A stretch of 44,104 nucleotides of DNA, from NCBI GenBank assembly GCA_030525705.1, contig JAUNEE010000007.1, positions 1 to 44,104 on the forward strand, in the 5' to 3' direction. A program made the translations under genes and the position numbers. Position 1 is the first letter of the stretch; every line of letters begins with the position of its first letter. Origin of the DNA: Moraxella sp. (GTDB taxonomy: Bacteria; Pseudomonadota; Gammaproteobacteria; Pseudomonadales; Moraxellaceae). Below are positions 27,504 through 36,905 of the stretch, piece by piece. The notes beneath the pieces are model-generated. The model saw nothing but the letters and a program-made list of their open reading frames with translations. It was not told the origin of the DNA and did no database searches.

Positions 27504-28119
27504 TACCAATCCTATATATTGATTTTTTTAGATTATAAATACAAAATATTGTATTTTCAACAAGAAAATTTTGTAAAACAGCCTTGACTTTTTTACAAGC
27601 CAATCAGAATAAGAGCTTAAAGCACAGTGTATTTTTGTAATTCAAAGTTATTGAAACATAAAAAATCCTTATAACATTGCAGGGCTTTTTATTCGATGGG
27701 TCAATTTTGTTTTGGTTTAAGTTTTTTGTTGTATTTATGATCAATTCACATCAAAACTATACAAAACTGTTCACTCTGAGCCATGCCTTTAAATAAAACG
27801 GTTTTTCGTTGGGTTTCCCAAGCTCACCACGAACAGGAAATCTCATGTGATGTATTTTAAGTTTAATTTACCATAAAACAAAATACCTCTAAACTGAGTG
27901 ACCAGGACAAGTCCTTTCTTATATAACAAATCACCCCCAAAACCTTAACCATAAGGTGGGCACAACGCACTGTTTAAAGCCCTAGCCTTTTAATGGTGCG
28001 TAAACCACCTAATGCAGATTTTATTTATGATGGGTTTTTGGCGTTTATTGACCACATTTAATCCTTAGTCCCATTTGCTCTCGCTCGCACCACTCATACC
28101 TCAGAGCCACCCATAAAAA
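27504..28119. other. Gene-free spacer with duplicated terminator block, MITE-like repeat A and a long hairpin
   Basis: Left part (27655-27733) repeats the infB terminator region. 27734-27860 is repeat A of the interspersed family: its left end TTTATGATCAATTCACATC resembles the end of repeat B (38547), and it contains TTTCCCAAGCTCAC. 27954-28010 can form a hairpin from AGGTGG/CCACCT with CGCAC/GTGCG inside. No gene is supportable. Confidence 0.5.
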
Positions 28120-28146
28120 ACCCCAAAAACCTAGGGTCTTTGGGGT
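28120..28146 (-). terminator. Terminator of the DUF2147 gene
   Basis: ACCCCAAA (28120-28127) pairs with TTTGGGGT (28139-28146); on the minus strand it is followed by a T-run. It lies 24 bases after the gene's stop. Confidence 0.8.
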
Positions 28147-28169
28147 ATGGCGTTTAAGCGGTTAAACGC

Positions 28170-28565
28170 TTATTTTTTCTGCCAAGTTTGTGAGCGACCT
28201 ACCACCTTGCCGGCGACATTATAACCGCCTTTTAGGCTTAGGCTGCTGCCGTTTAGGGTGGCAGTTAGACTATAAGTTTTGCCATTCACAGGGTCGGTGA
28301 TTTTGCCACCGCTGTACTTACCGCCACCATCGGCTTTTAGACCTGTGATGACCGTACGACCGACATACTGCTTAGCTTTTTCGGTATTACCCTCAATGAT
28401 CACGCCAGTAAAGCTGCTGCCTGATTGGGTGATTTTTACCACAGCTTTTGGCTTGCCGTCTTCATAAGTCTGCCAAGTACCGACAATGTTATCTGCAAAT
28501 GCTACCGCAGACAAAGACAATCCAGCAGTCATGACAGCGGCTTTCGTTAGGGCTTGAAATTTCAT
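28170..28565 (-). CDS. DUF2147 exported protein
   Basis: 131 residues from ATG 28565, chosen because AAGGA sits 8 bases upstream and it gives a clean signal peptide (MKFQALTKAAVMTAGLSLSA, cleavage after AFA near residue 24). The mature part is IVGTWQTYEDGKPKAVVKITQSGSSFTGVI...GKITDPVNGKTYSLTATLNGSSLSLKGG, the beta-rich DUF2147 pattern, shorter than many members. Function unknown; expected in the periplasm. A TATAAT (28651-28646 on the minus strand) stands about 80 bases upstream. An in-frame ATG at 28601 would add 12 residues ahead of the signal peptide and is unlikely. Confidence 0.85.
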   Translation of the reverse strand: MKFQALTKAAVMTAGLSLSAVAFADNIVGTWQTYEDGKPKAVVKITQSGSSFTGVIIEGNTEKAKQYVGRTVITGLKADGGGKYSGGKITDPVNGKTYSLTATLNGSSLSLKGGYNVAGKVVGRSQTWQKK

Positions 28566-28814
28566 AGCACAATCCTTTTCTTGAATGAATGAAACACCCA
28601 TAGCTACATTTGTTTAAACACCTGTGAGCCGATTGGGATTTTTCCATTATAGCGAAAATATGCCGACAGTGAAACATTTTTTGTATATTTTTTGCAAATA
28701 AGTCAGCCTCACTTTGCAAAAATGTTGCTTTTACTCTGTGTACATTTCTACACCTGAAAATTCACCCCATCCTGCCCGAAGCCCCATATAAGTACCACTC
28801 AACCCAACAAAAAT

Positions 28815-29669
28815 CTACGCCAACTTTTGCCATGCATATGCCCACACTGCTCCAATCCAACCAAAAAACCCAAGCGATTGTCGCTCTGTCTGTGCCTGCA
28901 GAACAAAAGGCGATGGCTCAAATCGTGCATTTGGCACAAAATCCACCCCCGTGCGTGCCTTTAAAGTCTGGGTATCAATGAGTTCATAAGTCAGGCTGCC
29001 ATCATTCGCAGAATAATACACCGCCACCGTGTGCGTTTTTGGGACGTACACCGCCTTATAAAGATGGCTCGGTACCAGCACTCCATTCATATCGACAGCC
29101 GTCCGCCCGTGATACGCCGCCCCCGTCAACACATACAACTCCCCGTATTTTAAAGCCTGTGTGCGAACGTGACTTTCAATGTCTCGCCACAACTTCCTAT
29201 TATGCATGGGGTCTTGGGGAATGATATTCGCTAGGCTAAAACTGTCGTACTGGCGATTCACATCTGCCATATCGCCATTCGGGACGATATGCCCACGGTC
29301 ATAAAACTCACCTTGATAGTCGGCAAGCTGTGCCTGATGGGTCTCATAAAGCCGAGCCTCCGCCCGAAAACTGTCCGTTCTTGGCAAGCTACTTGCCGCC
29401 AAAACGTCCTTGGCTGTCAAGTGGTGAGCGGCATAAATGGGCGTGCGTGTCTGCCCAGAATACAGCACCGCAAAGCCCGAAAAACACAAAGGATACACCG
29501 TGCCATCTGCCACCTTATCGTGCATAGGCGGAACACCCTGCCAAAAATGCTGAGGGCAGCGGCTGTGGTTAATGGCATAATTATCATCATAAACGCCAGA
29601 CAACCCGACTTCCGCCCAAACCCGAGACATGAAAAGCAGGACAAATAAAAACCCAAATCTACCCATCAT
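28815..29669 (-). CDS. Secreted DNA/RNA non-specific endonuclease (NucA/Serratia family)
   Basis: 284 residues. Signal peptide MMGRFGFLFVLLFMSRVWA at the N-terminus. The active site DRGH is in YDRGHIVPNGDM (about 122-133), with the metal-binding Asn and downstream Glu in IIPQDPMHNRKLWRDIE. Two cysteines near the N-terminus (NHSRC, PLC) may bridge. The C-terminus has a hydrophobic stretch (LGFFGWIGAVWAYAWQ) that could contact a membrane. Likely exported, degrading extracellular or periplasmic nucleic acid for nutrition or to process DNA released around naturally transformable cells; the role is inference. Confidence 0.9.
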   Translation of the reverse strand: MMGRFGFLFVLLFMSRVWAEVGLSGVYDDNYAINHSRCPQHFWQGVPPMHDKVADGTVYPLCFSGFAVLYSGQTRTPIYAAHHLTAKDVLAASSLPRTDSFRAEARLYETHQAQLADYQGEFYDRGHIVPNGDMADVNRQYDSFSLANIIPQDPMHNRKLWRDIESHVRTQALKYGELYVLTGAAYHGRTAVDMNGVLVPSHLYKAVYVPKTHTVAVYYSANDGSLTYELIDTQTLKARTGVDFVPNARFEPSPFVLQAQTERQSLGFFGWIGAVWAYAWQKLA

Positions 29670-30505
29670 CTAACCAAACCCACGCAAATCACCACCAATC
29701 TCATTCAAAAAGCAACACTTCACCAAAGCCATCAAGCCCATAAATCACAAAACAGCCATGAACTCCCTATTTTTACCACCCAGCCAAGCCACCAATAAAA
29801 AACAATTCAGTCATTTTAAAAAGATAATTAAGGTTTATTAAGTTAGTAAAACCGCACAAATACCCCCTATTCTCATTCGCTCTGTTTTCTTAGCACCAAA
29901 GACGCCGCCCAAGACCCAAAAATCTTTTTTAATCCCAAAATTTAATCCCCAAAACACCCAAATAATCCCACCAAAAATACCCATCTATTAAATATTAAAC
30001 CAAGCCACTTCACCCAATGCCAATCTTATCAAGCATCTAATCAATATCTGCATAAAAACTTAAAAAATACTGAGCGATAATCATACACTTATAACAAAAA
30101 ATTTTCATTATCTTACCAATCTTGGTTAGTAATCAATCAAAACTCCCTTACAATCTGTCAATTTTTGTCAGATTAAAATGCAATATGGCAACATTTACCA
30201 CATTCATTCACGCAAACTTAACGCCGTATTTTACGCATTAAAGCAAATAACCATCTTAAACCCACCCTAAAATCATTTACTATAACACCAAAAACAAGGC
30301 GGACGCAATGATGATTTATCCATTCACTGCCCATTTCATGGCAGTAGTATCTTTAAGCCACTCTTTACAATTCTTCTCATCTGATTTTCTGACTTGTATC
30401 AACCACCCACCATCTTACCCATTTTTCACCCCAACCCCCAATGACACACCGTCCACACCCTCCTCGTCTCGTTTTTTGGTCTTTTAAACCACAATACTTA
30501 TAAAA
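29670..30505. other. Long gene-free, C-rich/G-poor spacer
   Basis: No ORF with family resemblance on either strand. The plus strand shows strong C-over-G bias (for example 29681-29740 has about four G) and is AT-rich. Near 30075-30112 there are GATAAT and CATTATC halves but no good Fur-box spacing. A small inverted repeat TCTGTCA/TGTCAGA-like pair lies near 30155. I see no further content. Confidence 0.5.
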
Positions 30506-30539
30506 AAAACCGAAAAAAGACAAGGCTTTTTTCGGTTTT
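30506..30539 (-). terminator. Terminator of the OmpA-like lipoprotein gene
   Basis: AAAACCGAAAAAAG (30506-30519) pairs with CTTTTTTCGGTTTT (30526-30539), 6-base loop; on the minus strand it is followed by eight T. Starts 22 bases beyond the stop codon. Confidence 0.9.
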
Positions 30540-30560
30540 TAGGCTGTGGTCGTTTATGGA

Positions 30561-31442
30561 TTAGTAAGCATAAACAGACACAGACAATTCTACACGACGG
30601 TTTGGCTGCAAGCAGTCAATCAACGCTTGACGTGGTTGATTCATATTACACGCCTTAACTGGCTCACTCTCACCTGCACCCGTTGCCATCATTGTTCCCG
30701 CATCAACACCACGGTTGATTAGGTAACTACGGACGGTTTGGGCACGTAGTTGAGATAGGTTCATGTTATACATATCTTCACCAAGCAAGTCAGTGTGACC
30801 TGTGATCATGATTTGCATACGACCTTTAGATTGGTATTCTACCAGTTTACGTGCCAAGGCATCTAGCTCAGGCTTGCCTTTTGGTAGCATATCTTGCTCT
30901 TTCCATTTGTCAAAATAGAACAAAGCATCTGCTGACAAGGTTAGCTTCTCGCTGATGATTGGTGCTGCTGGAACAACCACAGGGGCTGGTGCAGGGGCTT
31001 GCTGATAAATGATGGTCGGTGCGGCTGGGGTTTGTGCTTTTGCGTGGTTCGCACAGTCAGCAGGCTTCCAGTAGAACTCTTGACCACGGTAATCTTTGTC
31101 AAAGATAACTTTGTACTGGCAGATTTTCACCGTATCATCTGCTTGATAGAACTTCATGATGTAGTCCCACTCACGTGCGTATTGACCTTCGCTAAAGTGT
31201 GGACGACCAATCAACTGATATAGCTCATCTTTGGCAACGCCTGGACGAATCTTAGATAGGTTCTCTGAGTTCGGGAATTGACCATCTTTTTGCCATGCTT
31301 TTTCTAGCTCAGGGAAAACGATGTTTTCTGGCTGAACCGTACCCTCACGAGTGATGTCATGGCTTAGGTGTTTTGTGCCAAGACAGCCTGTCATGGCAAG
31401 TGCTGCAAAGCTTAGCGCACTTAAACTGCTAATTTTTTTCAT
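30561..31442 (-). CDS. Outer-membrane lipoprotein with BamE/SmpA-like and OmpA domains
   Basis: 293 residues. Lipobox LAMTGC puts the lipidated cysteine at residue 20. Residues about 60-130 (LSKIRPGVAKDELYQLIGRPHF...AREWDYIMKF) match the SmpA/OmlA (BamE) fold; a Pro/Ala linker (APAPAPVVVPAAP) follows; residues about 165-293 are an OmpA C-terminal, peptidoglycan-binding domain with ITGHTDLLGEDMYN, LSQLRAQTVRSYL and NRRVEL. It should bridge outer membrane and cell wall. It lies downstream of the adhesin in the same direction, 78 bases away, with an intervening hairpin that may attenuate read-through. Fusion of the two domains is less common than each alone. Confidence 0.88.
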   Translation of the reverse strand: MKKISSLSALSFAALAMTGCLGTKHLSHDITREGTVQPENIVFPELEKAWQKDGQFPNSENLSKIRPGVAKDELYQLIGRPHFSEGQYAREWDYIMKFYQADDTVKICQYKVIFDKDYRGQEFYWKPADCANHAKAQTPAAPTIIYQQAPAPAPVVVPAAPIISEKLTLSADALFYFDKWKEQDMLPKGKPELDALARKLVEYQSKGRMQIMITGHTDLLGEDMYNMNLSQLRAQTVRSYLINRGVDAGTMMATGAGESEPVKACNMNQPRQALIDCLQPNRRVELSVSVYAY

Positions 31443-31476
31443 AAGTATTCCTAAATGAATCTGATTAAATTAAGGA

Positions 31477-31505
31477 CTTGCACGCCCCCTCTTGGAACGT
31501 GCAAG
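31477..31505 (-). terminator. Hairpin after the autotransporter gene
   Basis: CTTGCACG (31477-31484) pairs with CGTGCAAG (31498-31505). It lies 16 bases beyond the adhesin stop; the following bases on the minus strand (TCCTTAATTTAAT) are only partly T-rich, so it may be a weak or attenuating terminator before the lipoprotein gene. Confidence 0.55.
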
Positions 31506-31520
31506 CGTGTTGCGATAAGC

Positions 31521-34500
31521 TTAGAAGTGGAAACCTGCACCTACGGCTGCACCGGCGTTGCCTTGGGTGTCAGCAGAACCGCTGATTTTCAGTACCCAAC
31601 GACCGTTGTCAGACAGCTTAGACAGACCAACTGCCACAGCGCCTTCGCCATTGTAGGTCGCCATACCACCGGTTAGCATTGACTTACCTGGCAGGTAAGC
31701 TTGTGGTAGGGCTGCCATTGCCATAGCTGAAGAAACACCTGCGTTCGCATCGTCCTCAACGTCATCGATACGCTTATGGATTGGGTTCAAGTCAACGTTT
31801 GCACCGCCTGCCACACGTAGGTCGTAAATGGTTTGACCATTTGCGCCTGTGCTACTAGTGATACCTACACTGCCGTCATTTGATGTAACTTCAGTCTTAG
31901 CGATGTTCGCTGCGGTCAATACATCACCTAAGTTAGCTGCTACGTTGGTGTTACCTCCGTTCGCTGTGCTTGGGCTTTGCATTGCGGCAGTCATCGTGTC
32001 GATGTTAGTTGCACTTGGTGTTGCTGGTGCATTACGCAAGGCACTTGCAACGTTTAGCACTTGAACTGGCGCTGCTGCATCGCCACCCACCAAGGTTGTG
32101 GTATTGGTTGGGGTAGAGGTGTCAGCTGGTGCTGCTTCGTTCACATACGCCATTGGGCTGTCAACTTTCACAACGTTCACGGTGTTGCCGTTGGCATCTA
32201 CTTGCGGTGTTACAGTTGCGGTTGTACCCACACCGTTTACAACAGTGCTGTTCACTGGCTGTGCAGTCGCCGCATCAGGACCTGCCGCCAAGCCGCCTGT
32301 GCCTGTACCGCCTGTTACGTTAAAGCTGTACGTGCCGTCAGGGTTTTGGGTAACCGTTTGACCGTTGATGGTCAAGTTGTCATAGTTCACGTCATAACGA
32401 ACGTTGCTGACAGTACCTTCTGCGTTGGTTTCTACCACAGCGGTAGTACCTGCACCGTTCACGAAGTTCACCGTGTCGTATGGCTTGACAAAGTCACGTG
32501 CTGCACCGTTGTTTTGTAGGTTAAAGCCTGCATTTAGTACGTCACCCACAGTTGCGGCATTGTTCAGCTGTGCTGGGGTCAATGCTGGCAAGGCTTGTGA
32601 CGTGGTCACAGGCTGTGCAGTCGGGTTCAATGCATCGGTGTTATAGGTATTTGGCAAGGTGCTTGCTACGTTACCCAAAGTCATCGGTGCGGTAGTAGAA
32701 CCTGCGCCATTGTTCATAGAAGCAACAACGTTCTCAGGTTGTACTGGTGTACCTGTGCCGTCTGGTGCGGTGTTGAACGTGCCATCTGGTTGCTTGTACA
32801 GCTTGTTACCTGCGGCGTCAGTGTAAACCACTGGCAACTGAGCCTCTTCAACCACATCTTGAGCATTCACATCAAAGGTAACTGTCGCACCTGCTGGGGT
32901 GGTGGTTACACGTGCCGTGGTCAAGTTGCCATCTACGAAGTCAACGGTGTCACCTGGGTTCACTAGGTCAGGCTGTGCAGTGCCGTTCTCAGCCACTTTA
33001 AAGCCTGCGTTATTGATTGCATTGGCGATATCGCCTGCAGTCGCTAGCTTGTTCGGTGACGCTGGAGTCACGGTTACACCATCAACGGTGGTCAATGGAA
33101 CAGTATCAGCACTAATGGTAACAACGTCACCTACTTGATTTACAACGATGCCGTTACCTGCTTCTACCGTAGTACCTGCTACTGCTGCTGGTGCAGTTGC
33201 ATTGATTACGATGGTGCTGGTTTTGCCATCAGTTCTGTGGTCAAGCGTTACGTTACGACCTGCTTCAAAGTTCACAGTATCGTATGGGTTAACGAAGTCA
33301 ACCGCTGTACCGCCTCTTTGTAGGTTCCAACCTGAATTTAGTACGTCACCCAAGGTAGCTGCGTTATTCACAGGAGCATTCGCCAAGTTGGCTGGTGCTG
33401 GCTGTGCAGTTGCTGCTGGGTTCGGCAAGAAGGTTTGTAGACCTGAGATGGTACCGCTGTTAGGTGTATTACCTGCAGTGATGGTAACAGGGCTTGTGTT
33501 GCCTGCTTTGTCGCCACCTACAGTAATGGTGTCAGCGTTTACTTTATCAAAGTCAACTTCTTTTGCAGTGGCATAAGTGAATACACCGTTTGCTTGAGTG
33601 ACAACCATGTTGTCGCCTGCTTGGAAGGTGACGGTTTCACCTGGGTTCACTAGCTCAGTGGTAGTGCCGTTAGCAACGCCTGTACCTGTTTTGCCTGAAG
33701 TAACGTTGAAGCCTGAGTTGTTGATCGCTTCTACTAGGTTGTTCGCAGTGACTACACCATCTTCTGCTGGCGCAGCTAGCTTACCAGCTTCAGGACCTGT
33801 TTGGGCAGGCTTCGCGATGGTCGCTTCTTTTACATCAAACGTAACAGTGGTGCCAGTTGGCGTGGTGGTTACGCTCGCTGTGGTGTTGTTGCCATCTACG
33901 AAGTCAACCGTGTCACCTGCGTTCACTAGGTCAGGCTGTGCAGTGCCGTTTTGGGCAACTTTAAAGCCTGCGTTGTTGATTGCATCAGCAACTGTGTTAG
34001 CGTCAGTTAGGTTCTTGTCGCCTGCACCTGTACCAGCAGCTTTACCTGTGGTTGGGTCAACATTCACATCACCTGTTTCAACGTTTACAGGCGTAGCAGT
34101 TGCACTTACAGTGTACTGTTTACCGCCAGTTGCGTTAGTGCCTTCTGAAACTTGAACACCGTTACCAGCAACTACAGTCGGCAACTGACCTACGGTCGCT
34201 GCGTCTGTTGGGTTTGTGCCTGGTGCTACGTTGGTGATTTTGTTATTACCTGCGTTAATGCCTGCTTCGTTGATAACGATTGGGCTGCCGCCGTTAGTGG
34301 TCGGGATAGTTACGCTGTTAGAGGTAACACTGTTAAACACCACATCTTTTGCAGTGGCATAAGTGAATACACCGTTTGCTTGAGTGACAACCATGTTGTC
34401 GCCTGCTTGGAAGGTGACGGTTTCACCTGGGTTCACTAGCTCAGTGGTAGTGCCGTTAGCAACGCCTGTACCTGTTTTGCCTGAAGTAACGTTGAAGCCT

Positions 34501-36905
34501 GAGTTGTTGATCGCGTCAGCAACGGTTTGGGCGTTGGCGATTTGGTTAGGTGTACTGGTAGTCACTTTCCCCGCTTCAGGCGTGCCTGCTTGGTTCGGGG
34601 TTAACGCTGCGTTGGTGTTAACGTTAAACGTAACGGTGTTTCTGCCACCTACGACAGTCACATCCGCAGTGGTGTTCGTGCCGTCAACAAAGTCCACGAT
34701 TTCACCTGGGTTAACGATTTCTGAAGTCACCGCACCGTTATCCGCCACTCTAAAGCCTGAGGCGTTGATGGCAGCAGAAACATTGCCAGCGTTTATTAGC
34801 TGGTTTCTTTGAGTTTGAGGGGCAGTGGTAGAGCCTGTTGGGGTTGCAGTGACTGTGCCGCTACCTGTCACACTGACCTTAAAGCCGTTATCAACGCCAT
34901 CAACAGTCACATTGTCCCCTGCGGTAAGTACAAAGGTATCACCGTTAGCAATGCGTTTATCACGTGCATTGTCAGTCGCTGTACCACCTGAAGCATTCGC
35001 TCTTAGGTTAAAGCCGCTGTCATTTAGGGCATTTGCCAAATTGGTAGCAGTAACGAAGTTATTGCCCTCGCCCGGCTTGGTTGAGAATGGCTGTGTGGTT
35101 GCACCGTTATGATTTAGGGTAGTGGTTGGAATGTCCGCCACAGGTGCGACTGCTTTTAAGACGCCGCCGTCATTAACAATGGTCTCACCATCGATATTTA
35201 CATCATACTTAACGGTGGTTACGCCTACCGCTGTTTCAGGGGTGACAGTTACAGTGGTGTTATCACCTTTAATGAAGTTCACAGTCTCACCGGGGGTGAC
35301 GGTGCCTCTTAGCGTACCTGCTTCGGTTACTTTAAAGCCCTGACCCAATTTATCCGCCACGGCATACAGCTGTGAGCCGTTGATGGCGTCTGTGGACGTG
35401 GCAGTGATCGCACCTGCACCCACATTCACGATTTGGCGTGGGTTGGCGGCTGAACCAACAGAAACTACACCATTATTCGCAGAAGAAACCCCCGCAAAGC
35501 CTGAGTAGCTCAAAGGACCGACTGTTGCTTCATTAACCGCTGTACCTGCTTTGTCGCTAGAAGCATTGCCCAAAATCACGCTGTTAGCTTGGGTGGTGGT
35601 AACGCTGTTACCTAAAACGAAGGTATTCGCTTGGTTAATAGTATTGTTATTACCAAAGGCATAAGACCCAGTAGCATCTGCACCGATGGTGTTCGGGTCA
35701 CCGAACGCACCTGCATTCGCCGCAGAGACTTTATTACCCACACCAACGGCGATGGACTGACTGCCTGTCGCTTGAGAGCCTTTACCGATGGCGATGGCAC
35801 TCTCACCTGATGCTAAGGTACGGTTTGCGTCTGTTGCACCGAAAACGCCGCCCAATGCGATTGCTTCTCTACCTGTGGCGTGGGCTTGTAGACCCAGAGC
35901 GGTAGCACCTGCCTTATTTGCAATCGTCTGAGAGCCGATCGCTGTTGCCCAAGTACCACCTGTTGCATTAGCCGCAGCACCAATGGCAACCGAGCCTTCG
36001 TCAGCAGAAGCAGTCCAACCAATCGCTGTAGCAGCACCCTGACCACCAGAGGCTGTCGCACGAAAGCCCAAAGCGGTAGAAAAACTAGAAAGTGCCTTAG
36101 CATCTGAACCCACCGCTACCGTCTGTGCAGCTGTCGCACGTGTTGTATTACCGATAGATACTGAGCTGTCACCTGTCGCCTGTGCCTGTGCACCTACCGC
36201 TACGGTTCTTTCGCTTGTAGCAGTTGCACCGCCACCGACTGCCACAGAAAGGGGATTGGAGGCAACAGAAGAATTACCGATGGCAACTGTACTCTCTCCA
36301 TTACTTCTTGAACCAGAACCGATAGCCACTGCAGCATTGGCACTTGCAGTTGCACCCGTACTGATGGCAACAGCGTTTGCGCCTGCACTGTTCGCATTTG
36401 CACCGATGGCAGTAGAGGTATTTGCTGATGCTTGTGCACCACCACCGATAGCAAAGGCGTTATTTCCGCCTGTAGCACTGGCATTACCGCCCAAGGCGAT
36501 ATTATTTTCGCCTCTGGCTTGTGCACCAGTACCGATGGCAATCACACCGACGGTGCCACTGGTACTACTTGCCACAGCATTACCACCGATGGCGATAGGA
36601 CCGCCTGACGTGCCTGTAACTTGTGCATTCTGACCGATGGCAATACCTGTTAAGTTGCCGTTCGCACTGGCTGTATTACTACTGCTGTCTGTTGAGCTAA
36701 TCACAACCGCCGCATTAGAGACGCCGCTGACCATCATTACTGCCGCAGATAGGGCAGATAGGGCTAAGTTTTTAGCGAATTTGCCGCTGCTTTTGGCTGT
36801 GCCAACCGCACCAGCGCTGCCCTTGCCTGCTGCACGGGCATATTCAGTCACCGCCATAAAGGTGCCGGTGCTTTTATTGAATATCACTTTATAAATATGG
36901 TTCAT
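31521..36905 (-). CDS. Trimeric autotransporter adhesin (UspA/YadA-like, type Vc)
   Basis: 1794 residues. An extended signal peptide region, MNHIYKVIFNKSTGTFMAVT..., leads to cleavage after VSNA near residue 65. A head of about 350 residues follows with many AIG/SVAIG/AVG-type repeats (YadA/Hep-Hag left-handed roll), then a neck DAINGSQLYAV near 508, a long stalk of repeated modules (pattern ANNL-NALNNSGF...VNPGETVxF), and a C-terminal YadA anchor (last about 75 residues: LPQAYLPGKSMLTGG...GEGAVAVG...GAAVGAGFHF) ending in Phe. Homotrimers are displayed on the surface and bind host matrix, cells or complement factors; the ligand cannot be read here. Residues about 798-854 and 1060-1116 are encoded by a 170-bp perfect repeat. 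An 11-base poly-G tract lies upstream. UspA1/UspA2 or Hag assignment is not made. Confidence 0.95.
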   Translation of the reverse strand: MNHIYKVIFNKSTGTFMAVTEYARAAGKGSAGAVGTAKSSGKFAKNLALSALSAAVMMVSGVSNAAVVISSTDSSSNTASANGNLTGIAIGQNAQVTGTSGGPIAIGGNAVASSTSGTVGVIAIGTGAQARGENNIALGGNASATGGNNAFAIGGGAQASANTSTAIGANANSAGANAVAISTGATASANAAVAIGSGSRSNGESTVAIGNSSVASNPLSVAVGGGATATSERTVAVGAQAQATGDSSVSIGNTTRATAAQTVAVGSDAKALSSFSTALGFRATASGGQGAATAIGWTASADEGSVAIGAAANATGGTWATAIGSQTIANKAGATALGLQAHATGREAIALGGVFGATDANRTLASGESAIAIGKGSQATGSQSIAVGVGNKVSAANAGAFGDPNTIGADATGSYAFGNNNTINQANTFVLGNSVTTTQANSVILGNASSDKAGTAVNEATVGPLSYSGFAGVSSANNGVVSVGSAANPRQIVNVGAGAITATSTDAINGSQLYAVADKLGQGFKVTEAGTLRGTVTPGETVNFIKGDNTTVTVTPETAVGVTTVKYDVNIDGETIVNDGGVLKAVAPVADIPTTTLNHNGATTQPFSTKPGEGNNFVTATNLANALNDSGFNLRANASGGTATDNARDKRIANGDTFVLTAGDNVTVDGVDNGFKVSVTGSGTVTATPTGSTTAPQTQRNQLINAGNVSAAINASGFRVADNGAVTSEIVNPGEIVDFVDGTNTTADVTVVGGRNTVTFNVNTNAALTPNQAGTPEAGKVTTSTPNQIANAQTVADAINNSGFNVTSGKTGTGVANGTTTELVNPGETVTFQAGDNMVVTQANGVFTYATAKDVVFNSVTSNSVTIPTTNGGSPIVINEAGINAGNNKITNVAPGTNPTDAATVGQLPTVVAGNGVQVSEGTNATGGKQYTVSATATPVNVETGDVNVDPTTGKAAGTGAGDKNLTDANTVADAINNAGFKVAQNGTAQPDLVNAGDTVDFVDGNNTTASVTTTPTGTTVTFDVKEATIAKPAQTGPEAGKLAAPAEDGVVTANNLVEAINNSGFNVTSGKTGTGVANGTTTELVNPGETVTFQAGDNMVVTQANGVFTYATAKEVDFDKVNADTITVGGDKAGNTSPVTITAGNTPNSGTISGLQTFLPNPAATAQPAPANLANAPVNNAATLGDVLNSGWNLQRGGTAVDFVNPYDTVNFEAGRNVTLDHRTDGKTSTIVINATAPAAVAGTTVEAGNGIVVNQVGDVVTISADTVPLTTVDGVTVTPASPNKLATAGDIANAINNAGFKVAENGTAQPDLVNPGDTVDFVDGNLTTARVTTTPAGATVTFDVNAQDVVEEAQLPVVYTDAAGNKLYKQPDGTFNTAPDGTGTPVQPENVVASMNNGAGSTTAPMTLGNVASTLPNTYNTDALNPTAQPVTTSQALPALTPAQLNNAATVGDVLNAGFNLQNNGAARDFVKPYDTVNFVNGAGTTAVVETNAEGTVSNVRYDVNYDNLTINGQTVTQNPDGTYSFNVTGGTGTGGLAAGPDAATAQPVNSTVVNGVGTTATVTPQVDANGNTVNVVKVDSPMAYVNEAAPADTSTPTNTTTLVGGDAAAPVQVLNVASALRNAPATPSATNIDTMTAAMQSPSTANGGNTNVAANLGDVLTAANIAKTEVTSNDGSVGITSSTGANGQTIYDLRVAGGANVDLNPIHKRIDDVEDDANAGVSSAMAMAALPQAYLPGKSMLTGGMATYNGEGAVAVGLSKLSDNGRWVLKISGSADTQGNAGAAVGAGFHF
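33559..33728 (-). repeat. 170-bp perfect direct repeat inside the adhesin, copy 2
   Basis: Identical to 34345-34514, offset 786 bases (262 codons, in frame). Encodes the stalk module NNSGFNVTSGKTGTGVANG...VFTYATAK. Confidence 0.9.
34345..34514 (-). repeat. 170-bp perfect direct repeat inside the adhesin, copy 1
   Basis: First copy in reading direction of the repeat at 33559-33728; flanking sequence diverges at once on both sides. Confidence 0.9.

Noticed and set aside
30075-30115. Fur-box-like GATAAT ... CATTATC
   Set aside because: Half sites are too far apart and no gene starts nearby in the right direction.
31849-36894. Many plus-strand open frames of 60-185 codons across the adhesin
   Set aside because: They are antisense shadows of a repetitive, GC-richer coding region; compositions are odd, no SD or family motifs, and the minus-strand frame is a complete autotransporter.
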